From: an uncultured Eubacteriales bacterium
GTDB lineage: Bacteria > Bacillota > Clostridia > Peptostreptococcales > Anaerovoracaceae
Assembly: GCA_902779185.1 (NCBI GenBank)
Contig: CACZAM010000018.1
Span: forward strand, 1 to 35,708
DNA: 35,708 nt
Direction of reading: 5' to 3'
This document shows positions 1 to 6,844 of the stretch, one piece after another. A program made the translations under genes and the position numbers. Below the pieces are notes generated by a model. The model was not told the origin of the DNA. It ran no database searches and was given only the letters and a program-made list of their open reading frames with translations. Numbering within the stretch: position 1 is the first letter of the stretch; the number at the start of each line of letters is the position of its first letter.

Positions 1-32
1 GCAGATTCAAAATCGATATTCACGCAATGAAA

Positions 33-75
33 AACTGGGATCCACATATTCTGCAGTTCCCAGTTGATTCTTTTT
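33..75 (+). terminator. Possible intrinsic terminator or hairpin at left edge
   Basis: An 8-bp inverted repeat (AACTGGGA at 33-40, TCCCAGTT at 58-65) encloses a 17-base loop and is followed by a T-rich stretch (GATTCTTTTT). It could end transcription from a gene left of the window. The loop is long for a strong terminator, so the call is tentative. Confidence 0.35.
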
Positions 76-93
76 GTCATTAACTTAATGACA
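75..93. repeat. 7-bp inverted repeat, possible operator
   Basis: TGTCATT (75-81) and AATGACA (87-93) form a perfect inverted repeat around AACTT, about 80 bases upstream of the promoter for the glycosyltransferase gene. It may be a regulator site or part of the upstream transcript end. No family-specific match is claimed. Confidence 0.25.
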
Positions 94-171
94 TTGGGCC
101 TGAGCCGGTTTTTTATTGTCTGCAATCGTCGATTCGCCATGACACCTTAACCTAATATTGCTGCGCCCTTA

Positions 172-180
172 TGGTATAAT
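172..180 (+). promoter_or_regulatory. Extended -10 promoter for the glycosyltransferase gene
   Basis: TGG followed by a perfect TATAAT (175-180) is an extended -10 element. No good -35 lies at the usual distance, which extended -10 promoters tolerate. It is the only promoter-like sequence seen between the left edge and the first clear gene and leaves a leader of about 80 bases. Confidence 0.55.
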
Positions 181-268
181 TATTCATATAGTAAAACATT
201 TGGATCTGAAGGAAAAATACTGTAATGGATTAGATGGACAGATCCAGTTAGATAGGGAGAAATGACAG

Positions 269-1429
269 ATGAAAATCGCATGGTTCTGTATTCCGGCGCA
301 CGGACATACCAACCCGACGCTCGGGCTCGTAAAGACGCTTACTGATGCCGGCCATCAGGTATGGTACTTCTCGTTTGAAGACTTCAGGGAGAAAATAGAA
401 AAGGCCGGCGCAACATTCATAGGCTGTGATGGCTACGATTTTGAAATGGAAGACAAGGAAAACGCGGATCGTGTCGGCAAGGATAAAGTCTTTGCGACCG
501 AACTTCTCGTTTCATCTACACTTGCACTTGATGAAATGACTACCCGCGTTATAGGGGAGATACAGCCTGACGTTGTCGTATCTGATTCTGTGGCATTCTG
601 GGGCAAGCTCGCAGCGATGAAGCACGGCATTCCGTATGTTTCATCGACCACGACTTTCGCTTTTAACCGGTATTCGGCAAAGTACATGCAGGAGAGCGCC
701 TGGGACATTGCCAGAATGCTGATGGCAATGCCGCGCATAAACAAACAGCTGAAGCGCCTTCGCGAAGCAGGCTATCCTGTCAAAAGCCTGCTCGATATCG
801 TACAGAATGACAACGACACCAATACCATCGTTTATACATCAAAGTACTTCCAGCCATGCTCGGATACTTTTTCTGACAGGTATCATTTCATAGGCCCGTC
901 CATAAGACCGGTCACAGATCCTGTAGAAAAGACCTCGGATAAAACCGTATATATTTCCATGGGAACGGTGAATCAGAACCGCGAGTTTTACCGGAACTGC
1001 ATCAACGTGCTTGCGCCTACAGGCTGGCAGGTCATCATATCAATGGGAACGAATACCGATCATTTTGATGGTCTTCCTGAAAACATACAGGTATATGAGT
1101 CAGTGGATCAGATGGCGGTATTGTCGATAGCCGATGCATTCATCACTCACTGCGGCATGAATTCCGCTTCTGAGGGGCTGTATTTTGGAGTGCCGCTCGT
1201 GCTTTTCCCTCAGACTCCGGAGCAGGATGCCGTGGCAAAAAGAACAGAAGAGCTCGGTGCCGGAGTCAGACTGAAATCTATTTCAGAGGAAGATGTCCTT
1301 GACGCGCTGACAAAGGTCATAAATGAGCCGCAGTATAAGGCGGGTGCTGAAAGAGTATCCGACAGCTTCAGGAGCTGCGGAGGTATGGCTGAAGCAAAGG
1401 AATTTCTTGAACAGGTGAAAGGCAAATGA
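269..1429 (+). CDS. GT1-family (MGT/YjiC-like) glycosyltransferase
   Basis: This 386-residue protein resembles the GT-B fold macrolide/UDP-glucosyl transferases of family GT1. The N-terminus has the typical acceptor-domain opening WFCIPAHGHTNPTLGL (about residues 5-20). Near residues 290-320 is the donor-site signature THCGMNSASEGLYFGVPLV followed by PQTPEQDAVAKR, matching the GT1 consensus that binds a nucleotide sugar. Length fits the family (about 390-400). There is no signal peptide, so it should be cytoplasmic, acting on a small hydrophobic acceptor or lipid. AGGGAG at 254-259 supports the ATG at 269. The next gene, a histidine phosphatase, starts 2 bases after the stop, so the two are probably co-transcribed. 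Donor and acceptor cannot be read from the sequence. Confidence 0.87.
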   Translation: MKIAWFCIPAHGHTNPTLGLVKTLTDAGHQVWYFSFEDFREKIEKAGATFIGCDGYDFEMEDKENADRVGKDKVFATELLVSSTLALDEMTTRVIGEIQPDVVVSDSVAFWGKLAAMKHGIPYVSSTTTFAFNRYSAKYMQESAWDIARMLMAMPRINKQLKRLREAGYPVKSLLDIVQNDNDTNTIVYTSKYFQPCSDTFSDRYHFIGPSIRPVTDPVEKTSDKTVYISMGTVNQNREFYRNCINVLAPTGWQVIISMGTNTDHFDGLPENIQVYESVDQMAVLSIADAFITHCGMNSASEGLYFGVPLVLFPQTPEQDAVAKRTEELGAGVRLKSISEEDVLDALTKVINEPQYKAGAERVSDSFRSCGGMAEAKEFLEQVKGK

Positions 1430-1430
1430 A

Positions 1431-1943
1431 ATGATATACGTTGTAAGGCACGGAGAGACTGAATGGAATGCCATCAATAAGGTTCTGGGACGAACGGACA
1501 TACCTCTTAATGACCGGGGAATAGAACAGGCAGAGGAGATGGCCCGTTCCCTGAAAGACGTAAAGATTGATGTCTTTCTTTGCTCGCCGTTAAGCAGAGC
1601 AAGGCAGACAGCTGATGCTATTTCAGATGTAACCGGCATTCCGTATAAAACCGATGACAGGCTGATCGAGCATGACTTCGGGATCTTTGAAGGGGTCAAC
1701 AGATTTGACGAGGGATATCAGAACGCGAAGAGAGAATACTTTGTCAGATATCCCGGCGGAGAATCATTCTTTGATCTGGCTGCCAGAGTCTATCCTCTGA
1801 TAAAGGAGCTGGAAGGGAAAAACGCGCTTCTGGTTACACACGGCGGTATATGCAGAATAATCCGGAGCTATTTTGAAGATATGGGCAATGAGGAATTTGT
1901 ACAATTCTCTCAGGGAAACTGCGAGATCAGAATGTATCCCTGA
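1431..1943 (+). CDS. Histidine phosphatase family protein (phosphoglycerate mutase-like)
   Basis: This 170-residue protein begins MIYVVRHGETEWN, the RHGE signature of histidine phosphatases in which His7 is the phospho-acceptor. Further hallmarks are CSPLSRARQTAD (about residues 51-62), the acid-bearing LIEHDFGIFEG segment, and LLVTHGGICR near residue 140 carrying the second catalytic His. The protein is shorter than true dPGM (about 230-250) and fits the small CobC/GpmB-like phosphatases, whose substrates range from sugar phosphates to cofactor precursors. The start overlaps the end of the glycosyltransferase gene to within one base, suggesting translational coupling. The glycolytic mutase role is more likely served by the gpmI gene at 28836. 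Substrate unknown. Confidence 0.88.
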   Translation: MIYVVRHGETEWNAINKVLGRTDIPLNDRGIEQAEEMARSLKDVKIDVFLCSPLSRARQTADAISDVTGIPYKTDDRLIEHDFGIFEGVNRFDEGYQNAKREYFVRYPGGESFFDLAARVYPLIKELEGKNALLVTHGGICRIIRSYFEDMGNEEFVQFSQGNCEIRMYP

Positions 1944-1961
1944 TCATCTACCAAGCGTAGG

Positions 1962-1990
1962 TTGTTACTTATGAATTCACATATTATTCT
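1962..1990 (+). promoter_or_regulatory. Candidate promoter for the XRE-SOR fusion gene
   Basis: TTGTTA (1962-1967) and TATTCT (1985-1990) are separated by 17 bases and lie in the gap after the phosphatase gene. A strong ribosome site (AGGAGG, about 2000-2005) follows. The -35 and -10 each depart from consensus, so this is moderate evidence. Confidence 0.4.
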
Positions 1991-2013
1991 GTTCCCAAAA
2001 GGAGGAATCAGAT

Positions 2014-2622
2014 ATGAATCAGTATGTAACAGGAACAATGATAAAGCGCCTTCGGGAAAACAAAAGGATGACCCAGCAGCAGGTGGCAGAGGAGATCGGC
2101 GTAAGTGATAAGGCGATATCCAAATGGGAGACCGGCAGGGGATATCCTGACATTTCCCTCATTGAACCGCTGGCAGAAGCTCTGGGAGTATCGATAATAG
2201 AGCTTTTTTCCGGTGAGGATGTAGTGAACACAAACAGATCCTTTAATATGCAGAGGATAAATCTTCATGTATGCCCTGTCTGCGGAAACTTCATTCAAAG
2301 TACGGGAGAGGCTGTAGTCAGCTGCTGCGGTATAGTTTTGCCTCCGCTGGAGGCGGAACCGGAGGACGATGCCCATCATCTTCATTTCGAAAAAGTCGAG
2401 GATGAGTATTATGTCACGATCCCGCATGAGATGAGCAAAACCCATTATATCTCGTTTATTATGGCACTGCAGGATGACGGGAGCGAGATCCGCAAGCTTT
2501 ATCCGGAAGGGAATGCCGAGGCGCGTTTCAAAATAAGCAGAACAAAGTGCTTCCTCTACTATTGCAATCAGCATGGATTGTTCAAAGCAGCGGTCAGAAA
2601 AGGAAGTGAGCATCACACTTGA
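2014..2622 (+). CDS. XRE-family regulator fused to a superoxide reductase-like (desulfoferrodoxin) domain
   Basis: Residues 6-65 of this 202-residue protein are an XRE helix-turn-helix (LRENKRMTQQQVAEEIGVSD, then KAISKWETGRGYPD). From residue 85 the protein aligns with the genuine superoxide reductase encoded at 8338-8715. Cys87, Cys90, Cys104 and Cys105 match the four desulforedoxin-type cysteines. His121, His138, His144, Cys184 and His187 match the five ligands of the catalytic iron, keeping the 6-residue His-His and 3-residue Cys-His spacings. The usual active-site Glu before the first His is Asp119 here. Known: superoxide reductases reduce superoxide to peroxide at a His4-Cys iron. Inference: this is a DNA-bound sensor of superoxide, peroxide or iron, or an enzyme that reports its own activity. 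The stop overlaps the TTG start of the next gene. Targets unknown. Confidence 0.85.
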   Translation: MNQYVTGTMIKRLRENKRMTQQQVAEEIGVSDKAISKWETGRGYPDISLIEPLAEALGVSIIELFSGEDVVNTNRSFNMQRINLHVCPVCGNFIQSTGEAVVSCCGIVLPPLEAEPEDDAHHLHFEKVEDEYYVTIPHEMSKTHYISFIMALQDDGSEIRKLYPEGNAEARFKISRTKCFLYYCNQHGLFKAAVRKGSEHHT

Positions 2623-3092
2623 TATACAGAGAACTGAAACCAGGTGAATATGAGCTTCTGAAGTATTTCACATATGAAGCGATATTTATTCCGGAAGGCG
2701 TGGAGCCGCCGGAATTCTCTGTAATAGAGCTGCCTGAGCTTTCACTTTATTATGATGCTTTCGGCAGCCGGGAAGACGATTACTGTATGGCAGCAGAGGA
2801 TGAAGGTATTGTAGTTGGCGCTGCATGGACACGCGTCATGGACGACTATGGTCATGTCGATGACCGTACGCCATCACTTGCCATATCTGTCCTGAAGGAA
2901 TACAGAGGTAAGGGCATAGGCACACGGCTTCTTCAGGCGCTGCTTGAAAGCCTGAAACGCAAAGGATATGAGAGAGTATCGCTCGCGGTCCAGAAGGAGA
3001 ATTATGCGGTCCGCATGTACGAACATGCCGGATTCAGAACGATAAGCGAAAATGAGGAAGAATACATAATGGTGTGCGATTTGAACGAATAA
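2619..3092 (+). CDS. GNAT family N-acetyltransferase, TTG start
   Basis: A 157-residue GNAT-fold acetyltransferase. The acetyl-CoA pyrophosphate-binding motif A is clear at about residues 93-107 (KEYRGKGIGTRLLQAL), followed by the typical C-terminal strand-helix (VSLAVQKENYAVRMYEHAGF). The only sensible start is TTG at 2619, which overlaps the TGA stop of the XRE-SOR gene; the next in-frame Met is too far downstream to keep the fold. This overlap argues for translational coupling, so acetyltransferase output should follow the regulator's. Substrate cannot be inferred; GNATs of this size act on amines of small molecules, antibiotics or protein N-termini. Confidence 0.85.
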   Translation: MIYRELKPGEYELLKYFTYEAIFIPEGVEPPEFSVIELPELSLYYDAFGSREDDYCMAAEDEGIVVGAAWTRVMDDYGHVDDRTPSLAISVLKEYRGKGIGTRLLQALLESLKRKGYERVSLAVQKENYAVRMYEHAGFRTISENEEEYIMVCDLNE

Positions 3093-3135
3093 TATGGAAT
3101 GGACATGTTCCGAAGTACAAGTATTGACTGAATGA

Positions 3136-3144
3136 TGTTATACT
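3136..3144 (+). promoter_or_regulatory. Extended -10 promoter for the SPFH gene
   Basis: TGT-TATACT at 3136-3144 is an extended -10 element. A TTGACT lies at 3124-3129 but only 9 bases upstream, too close to act as its -35. The ribosome site GGGAGG (about 3164-3169) precedes the ATG at 3178. Confidence 0.45.
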
Positions 3145-3177
3145 ATATGTCATAAGAAAATACGGGAGGATAAAAGC

Positions 3178-4338
3178 ATGAGCAATACACCAAGAAATAT
3201 CAGCAGGCCGGTAGCTGCAAGTCCATCGGTGAATTCCTCGGCGGCTTCATCATTTTTTATCGGCATTTTAGCAGTAGCCGGAATGGCCGCTTCGATCATG
3301 AAGGGAATGTGGTATCTGGCGATCGCGGTACTTGTCCTGTGGGCGATAGTTGCGAATATCAGGATCGTTCCTCAGGAGCACGCATACATCATAGAAAGGC
3401 TCGGAAAGTTCAAGTCCGTCTGGTATGCAGGGCTCCACGTGAAGATCCCTATCATAGACAATATCGTAAACAGGATCTCCCTGAAAGAGCAGGTATTTGA
3501 CTTCCCGCCTCAGCCGGTGATCACAAAGGATAACGTATCGGTAAAAGTGGATTCCGTAGTATTTTCCAAGGTGTTTGATCCTCAGAAATATACTTATGGA
3601 GTTGAGAATCCGATCGCGGGACTGCAGAACCTTTCGGCAACAACACTGAGAAGCATCATCGGCGGAATGGAACTTGACACGACTCTTTCGTCAAGAGAGT
3701 CCATCAACAGTCAGATGGAAGCGATACTCGACGAGGCAACGGATCCGTGGGGGATCAAAGTCAACAGAGTTGAGCTGAAGAATATCGATCCGCCTCCGGC
3801 AATAGAGGAGGTCATGACCAAGCAGATGAGGGCTGAGCGTGAAAGACGTCAGACGGTTCTTGAAGCGCAGGCTCATCAGGAATCAGTCGTATCAAGGGCA
3901 GAGGGCGACAAGAGGGCCAAAGTCCTTGCCGCGGAGGCTGAAAAGGAGGCAAAGATCGCACTCGCTCAGGGTGAAGCTGAATCCATCAGACTGGTCTATG
4001 AAGCTCAGGCGCAGGGACTTGAAAAACTCAGAGAAGCTCATATCGATGAAAGCGTTCTCAGGCTCAAGGGCCTTGAAGCGCTTAGGGATGTTGCAGACGG
4101 AAGAGCTACGAAGATTTACATGCCTACGGATATAAGCAAGGTAGTTTCGACACTCGGAGTGGTTTCGGAATCCCTCGGGATAGGTGATTCGACCCCTGTC
4201 GACAAGTCAGCAAAACCGGTCAAAAAGCCGGAAATCGATCCTTGCCTGAATGAGGAAACCAGCAAGGAAGGCCGCGCGGCGGCTCATACGGGCGACGCCA
4301 TAAGAGTTGATGTGGAAACCCACAAGAGCGTGATTTAG
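3178..4338 (+). CDS. SPFH/Band 7 domain protein (stomatin/slipin-like)
   Basis: A 386-residue membrane-anchored SPFH protein. After a Ser/Pro/Asn-rich N-terminus (1-25), residues about 26-62 are hydrophobic and could form one hairpin or two membrane passes. The Band 7 domain starts at IRIVPQEHAYIIERLGKFKS (about 61-80), with the family-typical GLHVKIPIID, DPWGIKVNRVELKNIDPP and MTKQMRAERERR segments. Residues about 215-300 are an Ala/Glu/Lys-rich coiled coil of the kind that oligomerises SPFH rings. The last ~60 residues are polar and probably disordered. Known: bacterial SPFH proteins organise membrane microdomains and often pair with NfeD or FtsH-like proteases. No NfeD gene lies next door, so the partner is unclear. 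Confidence 0.9.
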   Translation: MSNTPRNISRPVAASPSVNSSAASSFFIGILAVAGMAASIMKGMWYLAIAVLVLWAIVANIRIVPQEHAYIIERLGKFKSVWYAGLHVKIPIIDNIVNRISLKEQVFDFPPQPVITKDNVSVKVDSVVFSKVFDPQKYTYGVENPIAGLQNLSATTLRSIIGGMELDTTLSSRESINSQMEAILDEATDPWGIKVNRVELKNIDPPPAIEEVMTKQMRAERERRQTVLEAQAHQESVVSRAEGDKRAKVLAAEAEKEAKIALAQGEAESIRLVYEAQAQGLEKLREAHIDESVLRLKGLEALRDVADGRATKIYMPTDISKVVSTLGVVSESLGIGDSTPVDKSAKPVKKPEIDPCLNEETSKEGRAAAHTGDAIRVDVETHKSVI

Positions 4339-4372
4339 TCTGTTGGTCGAGCGGGAACAGAGGAGGACTGCG

Positions 4373-5002
4373 ATGAACGAAATGATAACAAAGAGAAATG
4401 ATCTGCTCTCGCAGAAAATCATAAAAGGACTTGAAGCCAGGAATATGAAGGGCTTCTACGCGCACAGCAAGGCGGAAGCGCTGCAGATAGCTCTCGGACT
4501 CATTCCGGAGGGAAGCTCGGTCACCATGGGAGGATGTGTAAGCGCCAGAGAGATCGGACTTGTTGACACGCTGAAGGTAGGGGATTACTCATTCATAGAC
4601 AGGGACCTGGCGGACAATAAGCGTGCGGCGGCCCTGGCTGCCTATGACGTGGATGTTTTCCTCGCGAGCTGCAACGCGATGACGGAGGATGGCGTGCTTG
4701 TAAATATCGACGGCAACGCCAACAGAGTATCGGCCATCGCTTACGGACCGAGAAAGGTCATATTCATTGTAGGCATGAACAAAGTCTGCAAGGATGTCGA
4801 CAGCGCAATGAAGAGGGCGCGCAATATTGCAGCTCCGGTCAACGCACAGAGATTCGGTCTTGACACGCCTTGCTGCAAGACTGGCTCGTGCATGGACTGC
4901 AAGTCGCCTGACACGATATGCTGTCAGTTCCTGATCACAAGATACTCAAGACACGATGACAGGATCTTTGTGATCCTTGTCGATGATTATCTTGGGTTCT
5001 GA
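4373..5002 (+). CDS. LUD domain protein (LutC/YkgG-like)
   Basis: A 209-residue LUD-domain protein. The frame stays open to a TTG at 4343, but AGGAGG at 4361-4366 sits 6 bases before the ATG at 4373, so I use that start. Family features are the N-terminal helix ending in GFYAHSKAEALQIALGLIPEGSSVTMGG, the DRDLADNKRAAALAAYDVDVFL segment, and a Cys-rich C-terminus (about 172-190, CCKTGSC...CKSPDTICC). Known: LUD proteins such as LutC belong to lactate-utilisation systems, but stand-alone clostridial members are mostly uncharacterised. No LutA or LutB partner is nearby. The Cys cluster may bind metal or an Fe-S cluster, which fits the metal-flavoured fusion protein encoded just downstream. Confidence 0.85.
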   Translation: MNEMITKRNDLLSQKIIKGLEARNMKGFYAHSKAEALQIALGLIPEGSSVTMGGCVSAREIGLVDTLKVGDYSFIDRDLADNKRAAALAAYDVDVFLASCNAMTEDGVLVNIDGNANRVSAIAYGPRKVIFIVGMNKVCKDVDSAMKRARNIAAPVNAQRFGLDTPCCKTGSCMDCKSPDTICCQFLITRYSRHDDRIFVILVDDYLGF

Positions 5003-5023
5003 TAAACAAAGGAGGATCTTTGA

Positions 5024-5896
5024 ATGAAAATAGCTGTCACTTATGATAACGGAAATGTTTTTCAGCATTTCGGAAGAACTGAGAATTTCAAAGTATATGA
5101 GGTAGAAGGCGGAAGAGTGGTTTCGTCAGAGGTGATGAACTCCAATGGAGTGGGGCATGAGGCTCTTGCGTGGCTGCTCAGGGACAGTGCCATCGACGTT
5201 CTGATCTGCGGCGGAATGGGCCAGGGAGCTCAGGACGCGCTTGCCGAAGCGGGCATCGAGGTCTGCGCAGGCGCTGAAGGAAACACTGATGAAGCAGTCG
5301 CGGCATACCTTGCCGGTGAGCTCGTTAACACGGGGGTCAACTGTGACCACCACGATCACGAACACGGACATGACCACAGCCACGGAGAAGAAGGCTGCAG
5401 CCCTCAGGACTGCGCCGGATGCGCGGGATGCGGAGGAATGCCTCAGTTTGAGCCTTTCTATTTCTTTGAAGGCACGAATGTCGGAAAGAAAGTTAAAGTA
5501 CACTACAGAGGAACGTTCGATGACGGAACGCAGTTTGATGCTTCGTATGACCGCAATATGCCGCTTGAATTCGTATGCGGTGCCGGAGACATGATCAGGG
5601 GCTTTGACCGCGCTGTAGCAGAGATGGCGGTAGGCGACATAATCGATGTCCATCTTGAGCCTGAAGAAGCATATGGAATGCCGAATCCTAACATGGTAAT
5701 TACTGTGCCAAAGGCTTCTATACAGGGGCTGGACGGGATAGAGACCGGTGATAAGGTAATGCTTCAGGACGAACTCGGAAGACCGTTTGACGCGCTTGTA
5801 ACAGCTCAGGATGAAGATAATATAACTTTCGACTGCAATCACGAGATGGCGGGCAAGCCTCTCAACTTTACTATCGAAATGCTGGAGATCTTATAG
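5024..5896 (+). CDS. NifX/NifB-type Fe-Mo cofactor-binding domain fused to a SlyD-like FKBP prolyl isomerase
   Basis: A 290-residue fusion. Residues 1-105 match the small NifX/NafY/NifB C-terminal superfamily that binds iron-molybdenum cofactor or related clusters (MKIAVTYDNGNVFQHFGRTE, later LICGGMGQGAQDALAEAGIEV). Residues 107-121 form a His-rich run (H109, 110, 112, 114, 116, 118, 120), followed by a Cys cluster (C125, C130, C133, C136). Residues about 152-290 are an FKBP-type isomerase of the SlyD class with its insert-in-flap domain (KVKVHYRGTFDDGTQFDASY, later GAGDMIRGFDRA and EPEEAYG). SlyD is a metal-binding chaperone in nickel-enzyme maturation, but its His-rich tail is C-terminal. 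Inference: a cluster or metal insertion chaperone. No nitrogenase or hydrogenase genes are in view. AGGAGG precedes the ATG. Confidence 0.87.
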   Translation: MKIAVTYDNGNVFQHFGRTENFKVYEVEGGRVVSSEVMNSNGVGHEALAWLLRDSAIDVLICGGMGQGAQDALAEAGIEVCAGAEGNTDEAVAAYLAGELVNTGVNCDHHDHEHGHDHSHGEEGCSPQDCAGCAGCGGMPQFEPFYFFEGTNVGKKVKVHYRGTFDDGTQFDASYDRNMPLEFVCGAGDMIRGFDRAVAEMAVGDIIDVHLEPEEAYGMPNPNMVITVPKASIQGLDGIETGDKVMLQDELGRPFDALVTAQDEDNITFDCNHEMAGKPLNFTIEMLEIL

Positions 5897-5908
5897 AGGA
5901 TAACTAAT

Positions 5909-6844
5909 ATGGGGAAAAAATATCTGGGAATAGACATAGGCGGCACCTTCATTAAGATCGGCATCGTAGATGATGCCGGCAATGTCAGCATGCGGCGCGA
6001 AGTGCCTATAGACAGAAGCGGCAGTGAGACTGTAATGGAAACACTTATGCGTGGAATAGACGCACTTCTTGCAGATTCGGGTCTTGAAGCCGGTGCTTTC
6101 GAAGGGATCGGTGTTTCGGCAGCGGGATGTATCGATACCAGAAAAGGATGTGTAGCCGAAAACGGAGGCAATGTTCCGAACTGGTCATTTACTTCGGTTA
6201 CCGGACCGCTCTCGGAAAGATACGGAATCGGGGCAACCATAGCAAATGACGGCAACTGTGTTGCTCTTGCGGAGGCATGGATAGGAGCCGCAAAGGGACT
6301 GAGGGATGTCATCTGCGTAGTGCTGGGCACAGGTGTAGGCGGTGGCATCATTTCCGGAGGGAGGCTCATAGAGGGGTCACACGGATTCGGCGGCGAGATC
6401 GGTCATTTCCCTACACATGCTGACATGTTAATGACCGGAGAAGGTAAGTGGAGCTCGCATTATGAGACATTCGCGTCTACAGGCGCGCTGGTCAGAATGG
6501 CTGCGGCAGCAGGCAAGGACTGGAGAGGCGGAAAGGAGATCTTTGAAGCGGCGGCATCCGGTGACGCCGATGCTTTAGAGATACTCGATGGCTGGACAGA
6601 TGAGATAACGGCCGGAATAACCGGGATGGTGCATATTTTCGATCCTGAAGTTGTGCTCATAGGCGGAGGCGTTTCGGCTCAGGATGACCTGCTCATAAAA
6701 CCGGTGCGTGATAAAGTGCTCAAAACTGTTACGCCTGATATGGCAGCCGACCTTCAGCTCAGAGCTGCTGAGCTTGGTAACAACGCCGGTATGGTAGGCG
6801 CGGTTAAATATTTCATTGACAGCATTGCCGGGAGAACTGCGTAA
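5909..6844 (+). CDS. ROK family sugar kinase (glucokinase-like), zinc-motif cysteines absent
   Basis: A 311-residue ROK protein with the N-terminal phosphate loop YLGIDIGGTFIKIGIVDDAG, the NDGNCVALAEAWIGAAKG active-site Asp region, VVLGTGVGGGIISGGRLIEG, and GGEIGHFP. Usually the His of GEIGH is followed by the zinc-binding CxCGxxGCxE; here the equivalent stretch is HADMLMTGEGKWSSHYE, with no cysteine. That points to a ROK subgroup without structural zinc rather than a pseudogene, since the frame is intact. There is no N-terminal helix-turn-helix, so it is a kinase and not a repressor. Likely reaction: ATP-dependent phosphorylation of glucose or a related hexose, upstream of the phosphoglucomutase at 16331. 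The stop overlaps the thioesterase ATG by one base. Confidence 0.87.
   Translation: MGKKYLGIDIGGTFIKIGIVDDAGNVSMRREVPIDRSGSETVMETLMRGIDALLADSGLEAGAFEGIGVSAAGCIDTRKGCVAENGGNVPNWSFTSVTGPLSERYGIGATIANDGNCVALAEAWIGAAKGLRDVICVVLGTGVGGGIISGGRLIEGSHGFGGEIGHFPTHADMLMTGEGKWSSHYETFASTGALVRMAAAAGKDWRGGKEIFEAAASGDADALEILDGWTDEITAGITGMVHIFDPEVVLIGGGVSAQDDLLIKPVRDKVLKTVTPDMAADLQLRAAELGNNAGMVGAVKYFIDSIAGRTA

Noticed and set aside
3-83. Open frames at the left edge: plus frame ending at 83, and minus-strand ATG at 78-80 reading off the edge.
   Set aside because: Each spans under 30 codons, they overlap in complementary register, neither has a ribosome site or recognised motif, and the region contains a hairpin. 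Cannot tell a gene end from chance.
3124-3129. TTGACT as -35 for the SPFH gene.
   Set aside because: It is only 9 bases before the -10 element at 3139-3144, outside the workable spacing.
5126-5842. 238-codon frame on the minus strand opposite the NifX-SlyD fusion gene.
   Set aside because: It is the antisense of a gene with clear domain matches, has no domain of its own and no ribosome site; a shadow frame.
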